From Ferdinandcohnia sp036962685 (GTDB lineage Bacteria > Bacillota > Bacilli > Bacillales > Bacillaceae_L), in assembly GCF_036962685.1 (NCBI RefSeq), contig NZ_JBALOP010000001.1, positions 122,444 through 186,443 on the forward strand: 64,000 nucleotides of DNA, in the 5' to 3' direction. Positions 34,765-43,241 of the stretch are shown here, piece after piece. The notes below the pieces were generated by a model. The model was not told the DNA's origin and made no database searches. It was given only the letters and a program-made list of their open reading frames with translations. Made by a program: the position numbers and the translations under genes. Positions within the stretch are counted from its first letter, which is position 1. Each line of letters opens with the position of its first letter.

Positions 34765-35733
34765 TTATTCCTTCACTCCACCAAGTGTTAAACCTTTTAC
34801 GAAGTGGCGTTGGAACAACATAAACACAATAATCATCGGGATGGATGCAATTGCTGCACCACTCATCAGAAGCTTGAAGCTTGCTAAGTTTGCATCCTGT
34901 AGTGTTTTTAATCCAACTGGCAATGTATAAAGATTCGCGTCATTTAGAACGATAATTGGCCATAAGAAGGAGTTCCAGACGTTCATAAACGTAAAGATTC
35001 CAAGTGCTGCTAGACCTGGTTTGGCAAGTGGAAGAATGATTTTCCAAAACGTTTTCCATTCGCTCGCGCCATCGATTTTCGCTGCATCTATCAGCTCATC
35101 TGGAATAGAGTGCATAAATTGTCTCATTAAGAATACACCGAAGACCATTGCTAGGTCCGGGAATATAAGCGCCCAGTGTGTATCCATCATCCCAAAATTT
35201 CGAACCATAATAAACAGCGGTACTAAGGTAACCTGTCCTGGTATCATCATCGTCGCAATAATTGACCAGAAAATGAGATTTCGTCCTGGGAACCGTTTTT
35301 TGGCGAGGACGTACCCCGCCATCGAGTCAAACAGGAGAATCCCAATTGTCACGACGACTGCAATATAAAAACTATTAAAAAACCAGACTCCGATATTATT
35401 TTTATTAAACAATGTCGTAAATCCCGAAAACGTATCTTCAATGATATAGTCCATGACATCACGGTGATAGGCTGCTGATTCAGCGTCTCCAGCGCTTTCC
35501 GCGTCACGGGCTTTCCCCCAATGCTCAAAGTACTCCGTGAACCCTACTGGGTACATTTTCGGTGGATTTGAATCAACATATGATACTTGACGTTCTAGTT
35601 CTTCATCCTGGTAGCTGCTTAGCTGCAGGGAGGTACTGAATACCCAATACAACGGTAAAAGGGAAACAATCGCGAAAATGGATAAGAGCACATAAATAAT
35701 AAGCTTGTTTACTTTTTGAATACCTGTTGTCAT
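34765..35733 (-). CDS. ABC permease, MalG type with enlarged external loop (importer 2)
   Basis: 322 residues, longer than its three MalG-type relatives here (273-298). Between the first membrane segment (ending LLPLYWVFSTSLQ) and the second (FYIAVVVTIGILLF) lies an extra charged stretch including EELERQVSYVDSNPP and GKARDAESAGDAESAAYHRD. The EAA loop ELIDAAKIDGASEWKTFW and the end LGGVKE are normal. The insert should face outward and contact the binding protein. Start behind GAGGGAAGCAGT, 13 bp after the MalF-type partner. Confidence 0.9.
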   Translation of the reverse strand: MTTGIQKVNKLIIYVLLSIFAIVSLLPLYWVFSTSLQLSSYQDEELERQVSYVDSNPPKMYPVGFTEYFEHWGKARDAESAGDAESAAYHRDVMDYIIEDTFSGFTTLFNKNNIGVWFFNSFYIAVVVTIGILLFDSMAGYVLAKKRFPGRNLIFWSIIATMMIPGQVTLVPLFIMVRNFGMMDTHWALIFPDLAMVFGVFLMRQFMHSIPDELIDAAKIDGASEWKTFWKIILPLAKPGLAALGIFTFMNVWNSFLWPIIVLNDANLYTLPVGLKTLQDANLASFKLLMSGAAIASIPMIIVFMLFQRHFVKGLTLGGVKE

Positions 35734-35745
35734 ACTGCTTCCCTC

Positions 35746-36666
35746 CTAGTCATCATACCGAAGTAAACGGAATTGAATAACAGAAAATAGTAGAATAATA
35801 AGGAACAAAATGACAGATTGTGCTGCCGCAAAGCCAAATTCAAAGTCTCTAAAACCAGTTTTATAGATGAAGTGGACAAGAGTTTCTGTTGCAGTTCCTG
35901 GCCCTCCACCTGTCATCATGATAATCTGTGTAAACACTTGGAATGAACCAATTGTACTGAGCAAAACTAAATATAAGGTTGATGGCTTTAATAATGGCAG
36001 TGTAATGTGAATCCATTTTTGAAAACTATTTGCCCCATCAATGGTGGCTGCTTCATATAATGTATTTGAAATTGAACCCATTGAAGCAAGGTAGAGAATG
36101 ATCCCAACTCCAAACGGAATTAAACATTGCATGATGATTAAGGCCCAAAGTGCGGATGAAGATTGTCCCAACCAGTTAAGTGGTTCCATTCCAAACCACC
36201 CTAATATATAGTTAAACAATCCAAAATCATAGTTGTACATCCAGCGCCAGACCATCGCCACAATAACCATGGATGTAACGGTTGGTAAATAAAAGGCTCC
36301 CCGGAAGAAGCTTTGAGATAATTTTCCAAGAGGATGGATGAGTGAAGCAATGATGAGTGCACTGATTACGTTAAACGGGACGGTTACAACTGTAAAAAGA
36401 AATGTGTTACCGAGAGCATCATAAAAGGCATTACTCTTAAACACTTTTACATAATTATCAAATCCAGCCCACTCGCTTCCAAAAACCTTGAATTCCTGGA
36501 AGGAGATGATAAACGCCCACACCACCGGGATCGCAATAAATGCAATAAACAGGATAAGTTTTGGAAGTAAAAATAAATATGCGGAATAGTTCTTCTTCAT
36601 TTCTTTCCATATCTTAGACTTTTTTGTCAGTACTACTGCATCTGCAGTTTGATGAACGGGTTTCAT
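35746..36666 (-). CDS. ABC permease, MalF type (importer 2)
   Basis: 306 residues from the ATG at 36666 (a GTG precedes it in frame). GGGGG lies seven bases upstream. About six spans, with EAA loop TLYEAATIDGANSFQKWIH. It follows the binding-protein gene across a stem-loop and is paired with the enlarged MalG-type permease. Operon context with anmK suggests an amino-sugar or anhydro-muropeptide substrate. Confidence 0.9.
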   Translation of the reverse strand: MKPVHQTADAVVLTKKSKIWKEMKKNYSAYLFLLPKLILFIAFIAIPVVWAFIISFQEFKVFGSEWAGFDNYVKVFKSNAFYDALGNTFLFTVVTVPFNVISALIIASLIHPLGKLSQSFFRGAFYLPTVTSMVIVAMVWRWMYNYDFGLFNYILGWFGMEPLNWLGQSSSALWALIIMQCLIPFGVGIILYLASMGSISNTLYEAATIDGANSFQKWIHITLPLLKPSTLYLVLLSTIGSFQVFTQIIMMTGGGPGTATETLVHFIYKTGFRDFEFGFAAAQSVILFLIILLFSVIQFRLLRYDD

Positions 36667-36697
36667 CACGATTCCCCCAATCTTTCATTTGGCAGCA

Positions 36698-36717
36698 GGC
36701 AGCCCATTTGGACTGCC
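36698..36717 (-). terminator. Intercistronic stem-loop between binding protein and permease
   Basis: GGCAGCCC (36698-36705) pairs with GGACTGCC (36710-36717) through eight bases including one G-U pair, around a 4-base loop. No T-run follows, so mRNA stabilisation is more likely than termination. Confidence 0.5.
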
Positions 36718-36731
36718 CACCTGGCCAATTG

Positions 36732-38069
36732 CTACTCACCTAACAATTCGTTAACCCTCGTCTCGGCAGCTTTCATTGCTTCTTCTGCTGTCTTTTCACC
36801 ATTAAATACTAATTGAAGCTCTGTTTGAATTGCTTCATCAATTTTCTTCCACTCAGGGTGACGTGGCAGCATGACGACTTGTGAAGACATTTCTTGTGCA
36901 CGCTTCATTTCCGGATTTTCCTTATAAGGGTCCATGTCTGCAGCACTCTTACGTGCAGGGAAAATTCCATAATTCGTTGCCATTGTAAATTGCTCATCTG
37001 CTGTAGAGATGAACTTAATAAACTCGCCAACCATTTCCTTTTTCCCTTCATCTTCTTGGTGGAACATAGTCCAACCACCTACACCACCGATTGTTACAGG
37101 CTCACCAGATTTACCAGTTGGGTAGTTCGCAACTGCAAAGTTTGTTGGATACTTACCTTGTGCTGCACCAATTGCCCACGTAGCCCATGGCTGCATGGCA
37201 ACTGTACGCTGCTCTTCGTTTGCCCATGCTTGGAATGTTCCACCAACATCTTGGCCACCTAAAGTTTCAGGAGCTACATTATCCTTTAATTTTAAATCTG
37301 CAAGCTGTTGAATCGCTTCTACTGCTTCTGGCTCTGTGAATGTAAACTTCGACAAATCTTCACTTAATGGGCTTCCACCATTAATATAGAAGAACGGCCA
37401 TGCCTCATAGTATCCAGGCAAAATATATGTCGAGAATCCATAAACATCAATTTTTCCATCGCCATCACGATCAAAAGTTAGCTTCTCAGCTGTTTCAAGG
37501 AATTCATCCCACGTCCACTCACCATTTGCAGGAGGCTCTACGCCACGCTCTTCAAATAAATCTAAGTTTAATAGCATAGTGTGTACGGTTAAAGAGTTTG
37601 GAACTCCATATAATTTTCCATCAAATGTATAAGCGTCAAGTGCATTTTCATAAAAGTCCTTAAGCTCATCCTCTGTATATAATTCGTCAACTGACTCAAT
37701 GACACCTTGTTCAATGTGGTCAATGCTTACGGCACTTCCGCTAATATCAACTGGTGCAACATCAGGCCAAGACTTACCAGCAATTGATACCCCTAATTTA
37801 TCTGGAAGCTCTGCCCATGGAACTTGAACTAACTCTACTTTTACTCCTTCATGAGCTGCTTCGAATTCTTTAATTTTGCTTTCCATCCAGTGGAATTTAT
37901 TATCCTTATCATCTGGCCAACGTGGTCCATCCCATACTTGGATTGTTCCTGTCCATGCCTTTTCACTATCTCCGTCGCTGCCCTTTGTTGTGTTCTCTTT
38001 CTTGCTACATGCCGCTAACAATCCAATTACTAAAATACTTATAAGAAAAAGACTAAGCCATTTTTTCAT
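36732..38069 (-). CDS. Binding lipoprotein of amino-sugar ABC importer 2
   Basis: 445 residues from the ATG at 38069, which begins the lipoprotein signal MKKWLSLFLISILVIGLLAA followed by CSKK, behind GGGGGAAAAGTAAA; an in-frame extension of 18 codons is rejected. Family-1 binding protein: IQVWDGPRWPDDKDNKFHW at the mature start, many aromatic residues, and VNELLGE at the end. Lies between anmK and two permeases. Its sequence differs from the importer 1 lipoprotein, so the two systems are unlikely to be a recent duplication. Confidence 0.9.
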   Translation of the reverse strand: MKKWLSLFLISILVIGLLAACSKKENTTKGSDGDSEKAWTGTIQVWDGPRWPDDKDNKFHWMESKIKEFEAAHEGVKVELVQVPWAELPDKLGVSIAGKSWPDVAPVDISGSAVSIDHIEQGVIESVDELYTEDELKDFYENALDAYTFDGKLYGVPNSLTVHTMLLNLDLFEERGVEPPANGEWTWDEFLETAEKLTFDRDGDGKIDVYGFSTYILPGYYEAWPFFYINGGSPLSEDLSKFTFTEPEAVEAIQQLADLKLKDNVAPETLGGQDVGGTFQAWANEEQRTVAMQPWATWAIGAAQGKYPTNFAVANYPTGKSGEPVTIGGVGGWTMFHQEDEGKKEMVGEFIKFISTADEQFTMATNYGIFPARKSAADMDPYKENPEMKRAQEMSSQVVMLPRHPEWKKIDEAIQTELQLVFNGEKTAEEAMKAAETRVNELLGE

Positions 38070-38183
38070 TTTACTTTTCCCCCTTACGTATCTTTCATTA
38101 TTGTTTACCTTCCTGCATACCAACAGAACACTTATTTTGTACCTCTTGCCCTCGCCTCCCTTCAGTTTTTATTTTTGTTGTTT

Positions 38184-39347
38184 TTATGCCAGAGCCATTT
38201 TCCCCATAATGACCGGGGAATGTGCTCCTGTTGCTGATGGAAGATTATTCGGTCGTTTGTTGATGCATTGGTAGCCTAGTAACGCAAATACAATTGCTTC
38301 CTTGGCATCGGCTGGGAGACCCAATTCATCTGTGCTTCCTAGTTTGACTGAAGAAGGCAGATTAGCTTGCAATCTCTTTCGAAGTGTTTGATTGTACCAG
38401 CCACCACCGCTTATAAAAATCTCGCTGATTTTATATGAATCTATAAATCTCTTACATTCTTCTGCAATTGTCCGGGCTGTCAGCTCGGTAATAGTTGCTA
38501 CCTTATCCCCTGGTGCCAAATCAGCTTTTGCATTCCAAAGGACCTTGGCATAATCAAGACCAAACAGCTCTCGACCTGTACTTTTTGGTGCTGCTAGACG
38601 GTAATAGTCATGATCTAAAAGCTCCTCAAGCCATTTCTCATCTACTTTTCCCTTTGCAGCTAGTTCTCCATTCCTATCAAAGGTTTGTTTTCCGTTAGTT
38701 GCCCATGTTGCAAATGCATCAATAAGCATATTCCCTGGGCCTGTATCAAAAGCGAGTACTTGATCATTGCTCTCGATAGGTGGTAAAACGGTTATATTAG
38801 CAATTCCACCGATATTGGCTAGGATTCTACCATTCGAATTTATCCTAAATAATAAATCGTCTGCATATGGAACCAATGGTGCACCTTGACCACCAACTGC
38901 CATATCTCGTGTTCGGAAGTCTCCCACCGTCATGACACCTGTTCGCTCAGCAATAACCGCTATATCACCAATTTGTAAGGTTGATGTAAGGTTGTATCCT
39001 TCCGTCTTTTTTCCTTCAGGCTGATGAAAAATCGTCTGTCCATGTGAACTGATTAGATCAACGTCTTTCATCTCAAGACCGGCTTCTGTTACAACCTTTA
39101 TCGCGGCTTTCGCAAACAGTTCGCCAAGGAGCATATTTGATAAAGAAATATCCTCAAGTCTGGCTCTGTTTGGGTCACACAGCGCTAGAATTCTTTCTCT
39201 CATTGTTTCTGAATATGGGAGTGTTGAAAAATGAATAAGTTTTACTTGGATTTTTTGATTCTCACTTTCGGAAATATTGACTACTGCTGCATCGAGACCA
39301 TCCAGTGATGTTCCAGACATTAAACCCACAACTAGTTTTTGACTCAC
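38184..39347 (-). CDS. anmK: Anhydro-N-acetylmuramic acid kinase
   Basis: 387 residues of the ASKHA AnmK family. Signature segments: GLMSGTSLDGLDAAVV, SSHGQTIFHQP, LQIGDIAVIAERTGV, GDFRTRDMAVGGQGAPLVPY, AFDTGPGNMLID and SGGGWYNQTL. AnmK hydrolyses the 1,6-anhydro bond and phosphorylates O6, giving MurNAc-6-P for MurQ. It starts at a GTG behind GGGAGAGG and heads the importer 2 operon. Anhydro-sugars arise from lytic transglycosylases, so the cell may scavenge fragments from Gram-negative bacteria or its own turnover. A MurNAc kinase role in addition is possible. Confidence 0.95.
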   Translation of the reverse strand: MSQKLVVGLMSGTSLDGLDAAVVNISESENQKIQVKLIHFSTLPYSETMRERILALCDPNRARLEDISLSNMLLGELFAKAAIKVVTEAGLEMKDVDLISSHGQTIFHQPEGKKTEGYNLTSTLQIGDIAVIAERTGVMTVGDFRTRDMAVGGQGAPLVPYADDLLFRINSNGRILANIGGIANITVLPPIESNDQVLAFDTGPGNMLIDAFATWATNGKQTFDRNGELAAKGKVDEKWLEELLDHDYYRLAAPKSTGRELFGLDYAKVLWNAKADLAPGDKVATITELTARTIAEECKRFIDSYKISEIFISGGGWYNQTLRKRLQANLPSSVKLGSTDELGLPADAKEAIVFALLGYQCINKRPNNLPSATGAHSPVIMGKMALA

Positions 39348-39761
39348 TTCAACCTCTCCCTTTGTTTGCTAGTTTGCTTAAAATCTATCTTTCAGATCTT
39401 TTTCGATAAAACGCTTTCAAACTTGTTTTTGCAAAAACATAATATGATAAATTATTAAATCACTTTTCCGTTTTAAGGATAAAATGTAAATTAATTATAG
39501 CAAACCTCACTTTTATTTAAAATATTAATTCATATAAAATTATTATTTTCGTATTAGTATTTCAACCCTGTGAATACCTTAGGACCTCTTACCCGTTTTT
39601 CCAACTGGTTCTAAAGCATAGTCAGTATATTATTATGTATAAATAGAAAAAATATCATTTTAATTATTTTCTAAATTAATAAATTTGTATTTTACTCGTG
39701 ATATAATACAAAAACCGCTGCCCTTTTTCGAACAGCAGTTTTAACGTTTGGACCCTTTTTA
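39348..39761 (-). promoter_or_regulatory. Promoter spacer of anmK with cre-like site; terminator of SpoIID-type gene
   Basis: A 414-bp AT-rich spacer with no gene. On the minus strand TGAAAGCGTTTTAT (39406-39419) matches cre at 12 of 14 positions, about 60 bp before anmK. At 39708-39745 ACTGCTG and CAGCGGT arms flank a loop and are followed on the minus strand by a T-run, a terminator for the SpoIID-domain gene at 39762. The middle part (39430-39700) shows nothing else I can support. Confidence 0.5.
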
Positions 39762-41531
39762 TTATTTACTTAAAACGGAAATATTCTCTAACGACATATT
39801 TGGATAATAGGATGTTAGAATTCTGTCGAACCCATAACCTAATGTTGTTCCAAGATAATATGCCCCGTATTGACTCATCCCGACACCATGGCCATTTCCA
39901 CCACCATAGAAAGTAACGCCATTCTCCTGATCAACCTCAAACCCAAAGAAGGCTGAAGGTAGGATTGTATAGTTAGGCGTATTGGCTGTGTAATCTGTGC
40001 TTCCAGCATAAGCTCGCTGTAACACAACTATGTCGCCTTTTGTATAGGTAGAATGCGGTCTAATTGTGAAACGAATATTGTATTCTTTTATTATCTTATA
40101 CGTCCCTGTTGTACCCTCGATGACAAGCTCCATAATGTTTCCACCATCACCACGTTTTGCAACGTACATATCAACCAACTCCCCAATACCTTCTGCAGGG
40201 ATTGGCTGGCTTACAAACTCCCCAGCTTCATTTTGAGTTAAAACAAACTTAGGGTCAGCGGCCTGTCTACCTGCAAGATTCGCATTGATTGTATTCTCAA
40301 GCTCTTCTTTAGATAGGCTTACCTTCCATCTGAACCATGGAGAATTCCCATCGTAACCTGTATGGGATAAAGTTTTATAGAATTCGAGAATTTCTTCTTC
40401 ACTTTGTGTATCAATTTCTAGCATTTTACTAGAGTCATTAGGATCAAACGTATGGCTTTGCGCGATTAAGTACGGTAAAACCTTACTCGGGAACGTACCA
40501 TCGGCTTCAGCCCATACCTGATGCTTGGACGCACCGTATCCTCCCGAAGTTGAATAATATCGTGCATCTACTAAACTACCATCTTGACTAAGCATAATTG
40601 TTCCCGCTGTTTCATTCACAGCCTGTGTTGTTGCGGCGTTCTCAGGTGTATTGTTATAAACCTGACTCATCACACTATCTAATACAAAGAATCCATCTTT
40701 AGCAAAACGGTCGCTTAAGTAGTCACCTAATGCATAGGTTCTAGCCGCTACAGCCTGAGCCTTTAATGCATTTAAGCCAAAGTATGCAGGCATTTCACTA
40801 GGAACTACCTGATAGAGATACTGCTCAAAATCAACTTCATTGATTAGATTTAATTTGTCTCCTGTATCGGATGCTGTAACTTCGAAGAACCCACGGTAAG
40901 ACGGGTCACCACTTGCTCGTGTGATATTTTCGACTTTAATTTTGCTTCCCTCATCAGTAAAAGCATAAAGTCTGTTTGTTGTTGTATATATAACTTCTCC
41001 AGTTGCATCTGTTACAGTGATCTCATTTTCAGAAGGTGTGAAATTGACTTTTTCATTTGCTGGAATTGTGAATGTTTCTTCTGCAACTTTATCAACGATT
41101 TCAAGCCCTGCTTGAGCGCTTATTACAATCGTGTCGTGATCAACCGTTGCAAAGCCTGTTGTCATAATTCCAACCCTCATCGTTTCAATTGGTGTTGGCC
41201 CATCGATAAAAATTTTGGTGATTTCATTTTTGTGATTGACTCGAACGGTGACGTTTTCAGCACCTACTCTCACATCTGCAAGAGATTTTTGGTCCACTCT
41301 ATTTTCTCCTCTTAAGGTAACATCATAATTCTTCGCAAGCTTTTTAGTGCCTTGGAGCTCTAGTTCTAATGTCCCGGCATCTGTATCCTTCGCCATAATT
41401 TTTTCTGTGTACTCAACCCATGACCTGTTATCCTCAGCAGCTGAAGCTTTTCCTACTTGAGAAAATAGACCAATAATCAGCACAACCATTACCAAAGCTC
41501 CTACAAAACTACGTCCCCTTCTTCTCAGCAA
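39762..41531 (-). CDS. Secreted SpoIID/LytB-domain protein (TTG start)
   Basis: 589 residues from a TTG at 41531 behind GGGGG, giving a signal peptide LRRRGRSFVGALVMVVLIIG ending near KASAAED; a frame extension of 13 codons would spoil it. An N-terminal beta-rich region (about 40-200) precedes the SpoIID domain: QYLYQVVPSEMPAYFGLNAL, KAQAVAARTYAL, ARYYSTSGGYGAS and GNGHGVGMSQYGAYYLG. SpoIID is a lytic transglycosylase acting on denuded glycan; the vegetative or spore role of this paralogue is unknown. Stands alone between terminators. Confidence 0.87.
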   Translation of the reverse strand: MLRRRGRSFVGALVMVVLIIGLFSQVGKASAAEDNRSWVEYTEKIMAKDTDAGTLELELQGTKKLAKNYDVTLRGENRVDQKSLADVRVGAENVTVRVNHKNEITKIFIDGPTPIETMRVGIMTTGFATVDHDTIVISAQAGLEIVDKVAEETFTIPANEKVNFTPSENEITVTDATGEVIYTTTNRLYAFTDEGSKIKVENITRASGDPSYRGFFEVTASDTGDKLNLINEVDFEQYLYQVVPSEMPAYFGLNALKAQAVAARTYALGDYLSDRFAKDGFFVLDSVMSQVYNNTPENAATTQAVNETAGTIMLSQDGSLVDARYYSTSGGYGASKHQVWAEADGTFPSKVLPYLIAQSHTFDPNDSSKMLEIDTQSEEEILEFYKTLSHTGYDGNSPWFRWKVSLSKEELENTINANLAGRQAADPKFVLTQNEAGEFVSQPIPAEGIGELVDMYVAKRGDGGNIMELVIEGTTGTYKIIKEYNIRFTIRPHSTYTKGDIVVLQRAYAGSTDYTANTPNYTILPSAFFGFEVDQENGVTFYGGGNGHGVGMSQYGAYYLGTTLGYGFDRILTSYYPNMSLENISVLSK

Positions 41532-41726
41532 AATATTTCCCCCACTCCATAGTGTTTTTATAACTAGCAAGTTTTTTCTTAGCGCGCAAAATCAGAAAAA
41601 ATAGTACTAGTTTTACCTATATTCTCTATTTCTGTAAGTGAGCAAAATACACCTTCATACTTTTTTACCATTTTTTAAAATAAAATTTTACCCTATCGTT
41701 TCATCATTCGTTAAAAAATGGCAACA

Positions 41727-41750
41727 AAAAAAGGCACTTGGCCCTTTTTG
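41727..41750 (-). terminator. Terminator of the His-rich duplicated protein gene
   Basis: Minus strand AAAGGGCC and GTGCCTTT arms around a short loop, then TTTTTTG. Located just after the stop at 41762. Confidence 0.65.
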
Positions 41751-41761
41751 AATACGTGAAT

Positions 41762-42238
41762 TTATTTATTATCTTCCTTCGTGCCCACTATTTTTTCATG
41801 AATCTCTGCTTCGATGGCTTCAACATGTTTTTCTTCGAGCTTTTGGTGCGGTTGTGGATGGAACCATTGTATTTCTCCCTCGTGTACAAATCCTTTGAAT
41901 TCCTCACCTTGCACTTGTAGGATAAATTGCTTACGTTCATATGTGCGGTCCTCAAATGCTTGCTTTATTTCAAAGTCTTTAAGCCCGGTGGTAATTCCAT
42001 GTTCTTTCATCAGATTGTGAATCGCGGCTTCGATTGCGTCTACCTTGTCCTCACCAATCATTTGTTTCGGATGTGGATGAAGCCATTTGATTTCATCGTC
42101 ATGAAAGTGCCCCTTGAACTCATCACCTTCAATTTTAAATGTAAATGCATGTCTTTGGTGATGAACATGATCCTCGAAAAGTGGTTCAACCTCAAAGTTT
42201 TCGATTACAGGTTTTTCTTCATTATTTATCTTAGACAT
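41762..42238 (-). CDS. His-rich protein with tandemly duplicated ~65-residue domain
   Basis: 158 residues from the ATG at 42238 behind AGGGGG. Two copies of one domain are visible: FEVEPLFEDHVHHQRHAFTF, then IEGDEFKGHFHDDEIKWLHP, and FEIKQAFEDRTYERKQFILQ, then VQGEEFKGFVHEGEIQWFHP. Each ends in a helix (KVDAIEAAIHNLM, HVEAIEAEIHEKI). The conserved core EFKG-x-x-H-x-x-EI-x-W-x-HP suggests a small beta-sheet fold, possibly metal binding given the His content. No signal or membrane segment. I do not recognise the family. Monocistronic. Confidence 0.75.
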   Translation of the reverse strand: MSKINNEEKPVIENFEVEPLFEDHVHHQRHAFTFKIEGDEFKGHFHDDEIKWLHPHPKQMIGEDKVDAIEAAIHNLMKEHGITTGLKDFEIKQAFEDRTYERKQFILQVQGEEFKGFVHEGEIQWFHPQPHQKLEEKHVEAIEAEIHEKIVGTKEDNK

Positions 42239-42333
42239 TGGAATCCCCCTCATTCATTCGCTATTAAAGTAATTCCTAAGTATAGGATAAATATTCTTCA
42301 ATATAAAGAGAGGCGGCTTTTTGTTAAATAAAT

Positions 42334-42934
42334 TTAATACTTCCGCAATGAACTCGGAACCGTTCCGAACCATTTTTGGGTTACTTCCTTGTGGCAGTTT
42401 GCAAAGATACGTTCAATGAGCTGCGTCGAGTTGGCGAGTACTCGAATACTAAAACCTGAAATGGCTAATCTTGATAGACCAAAGGTAATATCTGTCTCAA
42501 TCACTTTGATCAGTTCATACAACTCATCAAGTAGTTGGTTACTAGTTTGATTGCCAATCACAATCATTGATCCTAAATGGCTATATCCTTCCATAAATCT
42601 GATATCCGTTAAAGATTACTCTGACTTTGTTAGTTTAATATGATCAAATACACCAAGCTTACCGTCTAAATAAATCTCAATAACTAATTGAATGGTGTGA
42701 TAACTGAATTTATCATCGTTCGGAGACCACCCCGGGGTTATGATGTCTGTATAAAGAAATGTTGCATCTTTTTCCATATGAACCACATTTTTTTGGTTAT
42801 AATGAGCATTTTCATAGGCAATTAATGGGTCAGGGAGATATTCCAAATAACTCCCTTTCTTCCTTCCGTCTCCTCGCAAGATCTGCTGCAACAGCAATCA
42901 TGAGTTTGTCAATTTCTCGAGGTAACAAATGCAT
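42334..42934 (-). pseudogene. Urease operon relic: ureA start fused to ureD end
   Basis: From the ATG at 42934 (behind AGGGAGG) the frame reads MHLLPREIDKLMIAVAADLA then RRRKE, the N-terminus of urease gamma subunit UreA. After a frame change it continues as the middle and end of accessory protein UreD/UreH: YLEYLPDPLIAYENAHYNQK, TPGWSPNDDKFSYHTIQL, then, after an in-frame TAA at 42616-42618, MEGYSHLGSMIVIGNQ and TFGLSRLAISGFSIRVLANS. In Bacillus the order is ureABCEFGD, so one deletion from early ureA to within ureD explains the join. The relic cannot make urease. Confidence 0.88.
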
Positions 42935-43241
42935 ACCGTTAACCTCCCTATTTTATTTTAAATTATAAAAATGCATACCTTGGGATACAAGAGAAGGACT
43001 GTTTTTTCAAAAAACGTTAGAAACTTCCTCCTTGATTTTTCCCAATGGAATGGAGTTTAAACTCCAAGCGATTATTTTATCCCTTACATTGTTGTATTAG
43101 GGTTTTGGTACATATAAAATGATTATCAAGTTTTTCATTCTCCTCTTATCAAGCATAAAAAAAATGGGTTTGTTTTATTAAAAGGGTTTTTTCGTTTAAT
43201 ATAGAAATAAATAGTGTATTCAAACTAAGGAGGAACGTACT
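42935..43241 (+). promoter_or_regulatory. Spacer with 16-bp palindrome upstream of the dipeptidase
   Basis: A 307-bp spacer without a gene. TGGAGTTTAAACTCCA (43051-43066) is a perfect 16-bp palindrome that could be an operator. An A-rich stretch and GGTTTTTTCG near 43160-43195 show no clear hairpin. The dipeptidase ribosome binding site AAGGAGG is at its right end. Confidence 0.4.

Noticed and set aside
41571..41760. Possible small gene between the SpoIID-type and His-rich genes
   Set aside because: No frame with a start and ribosome binding site; only AT-rich DNA and a terminator.
43120..43140. Fur box upstream of the dipeptidase (ATGATTATCA)
   Set aside because: Only one half-site matches and the neighbouring gene gives no reason for iron control.
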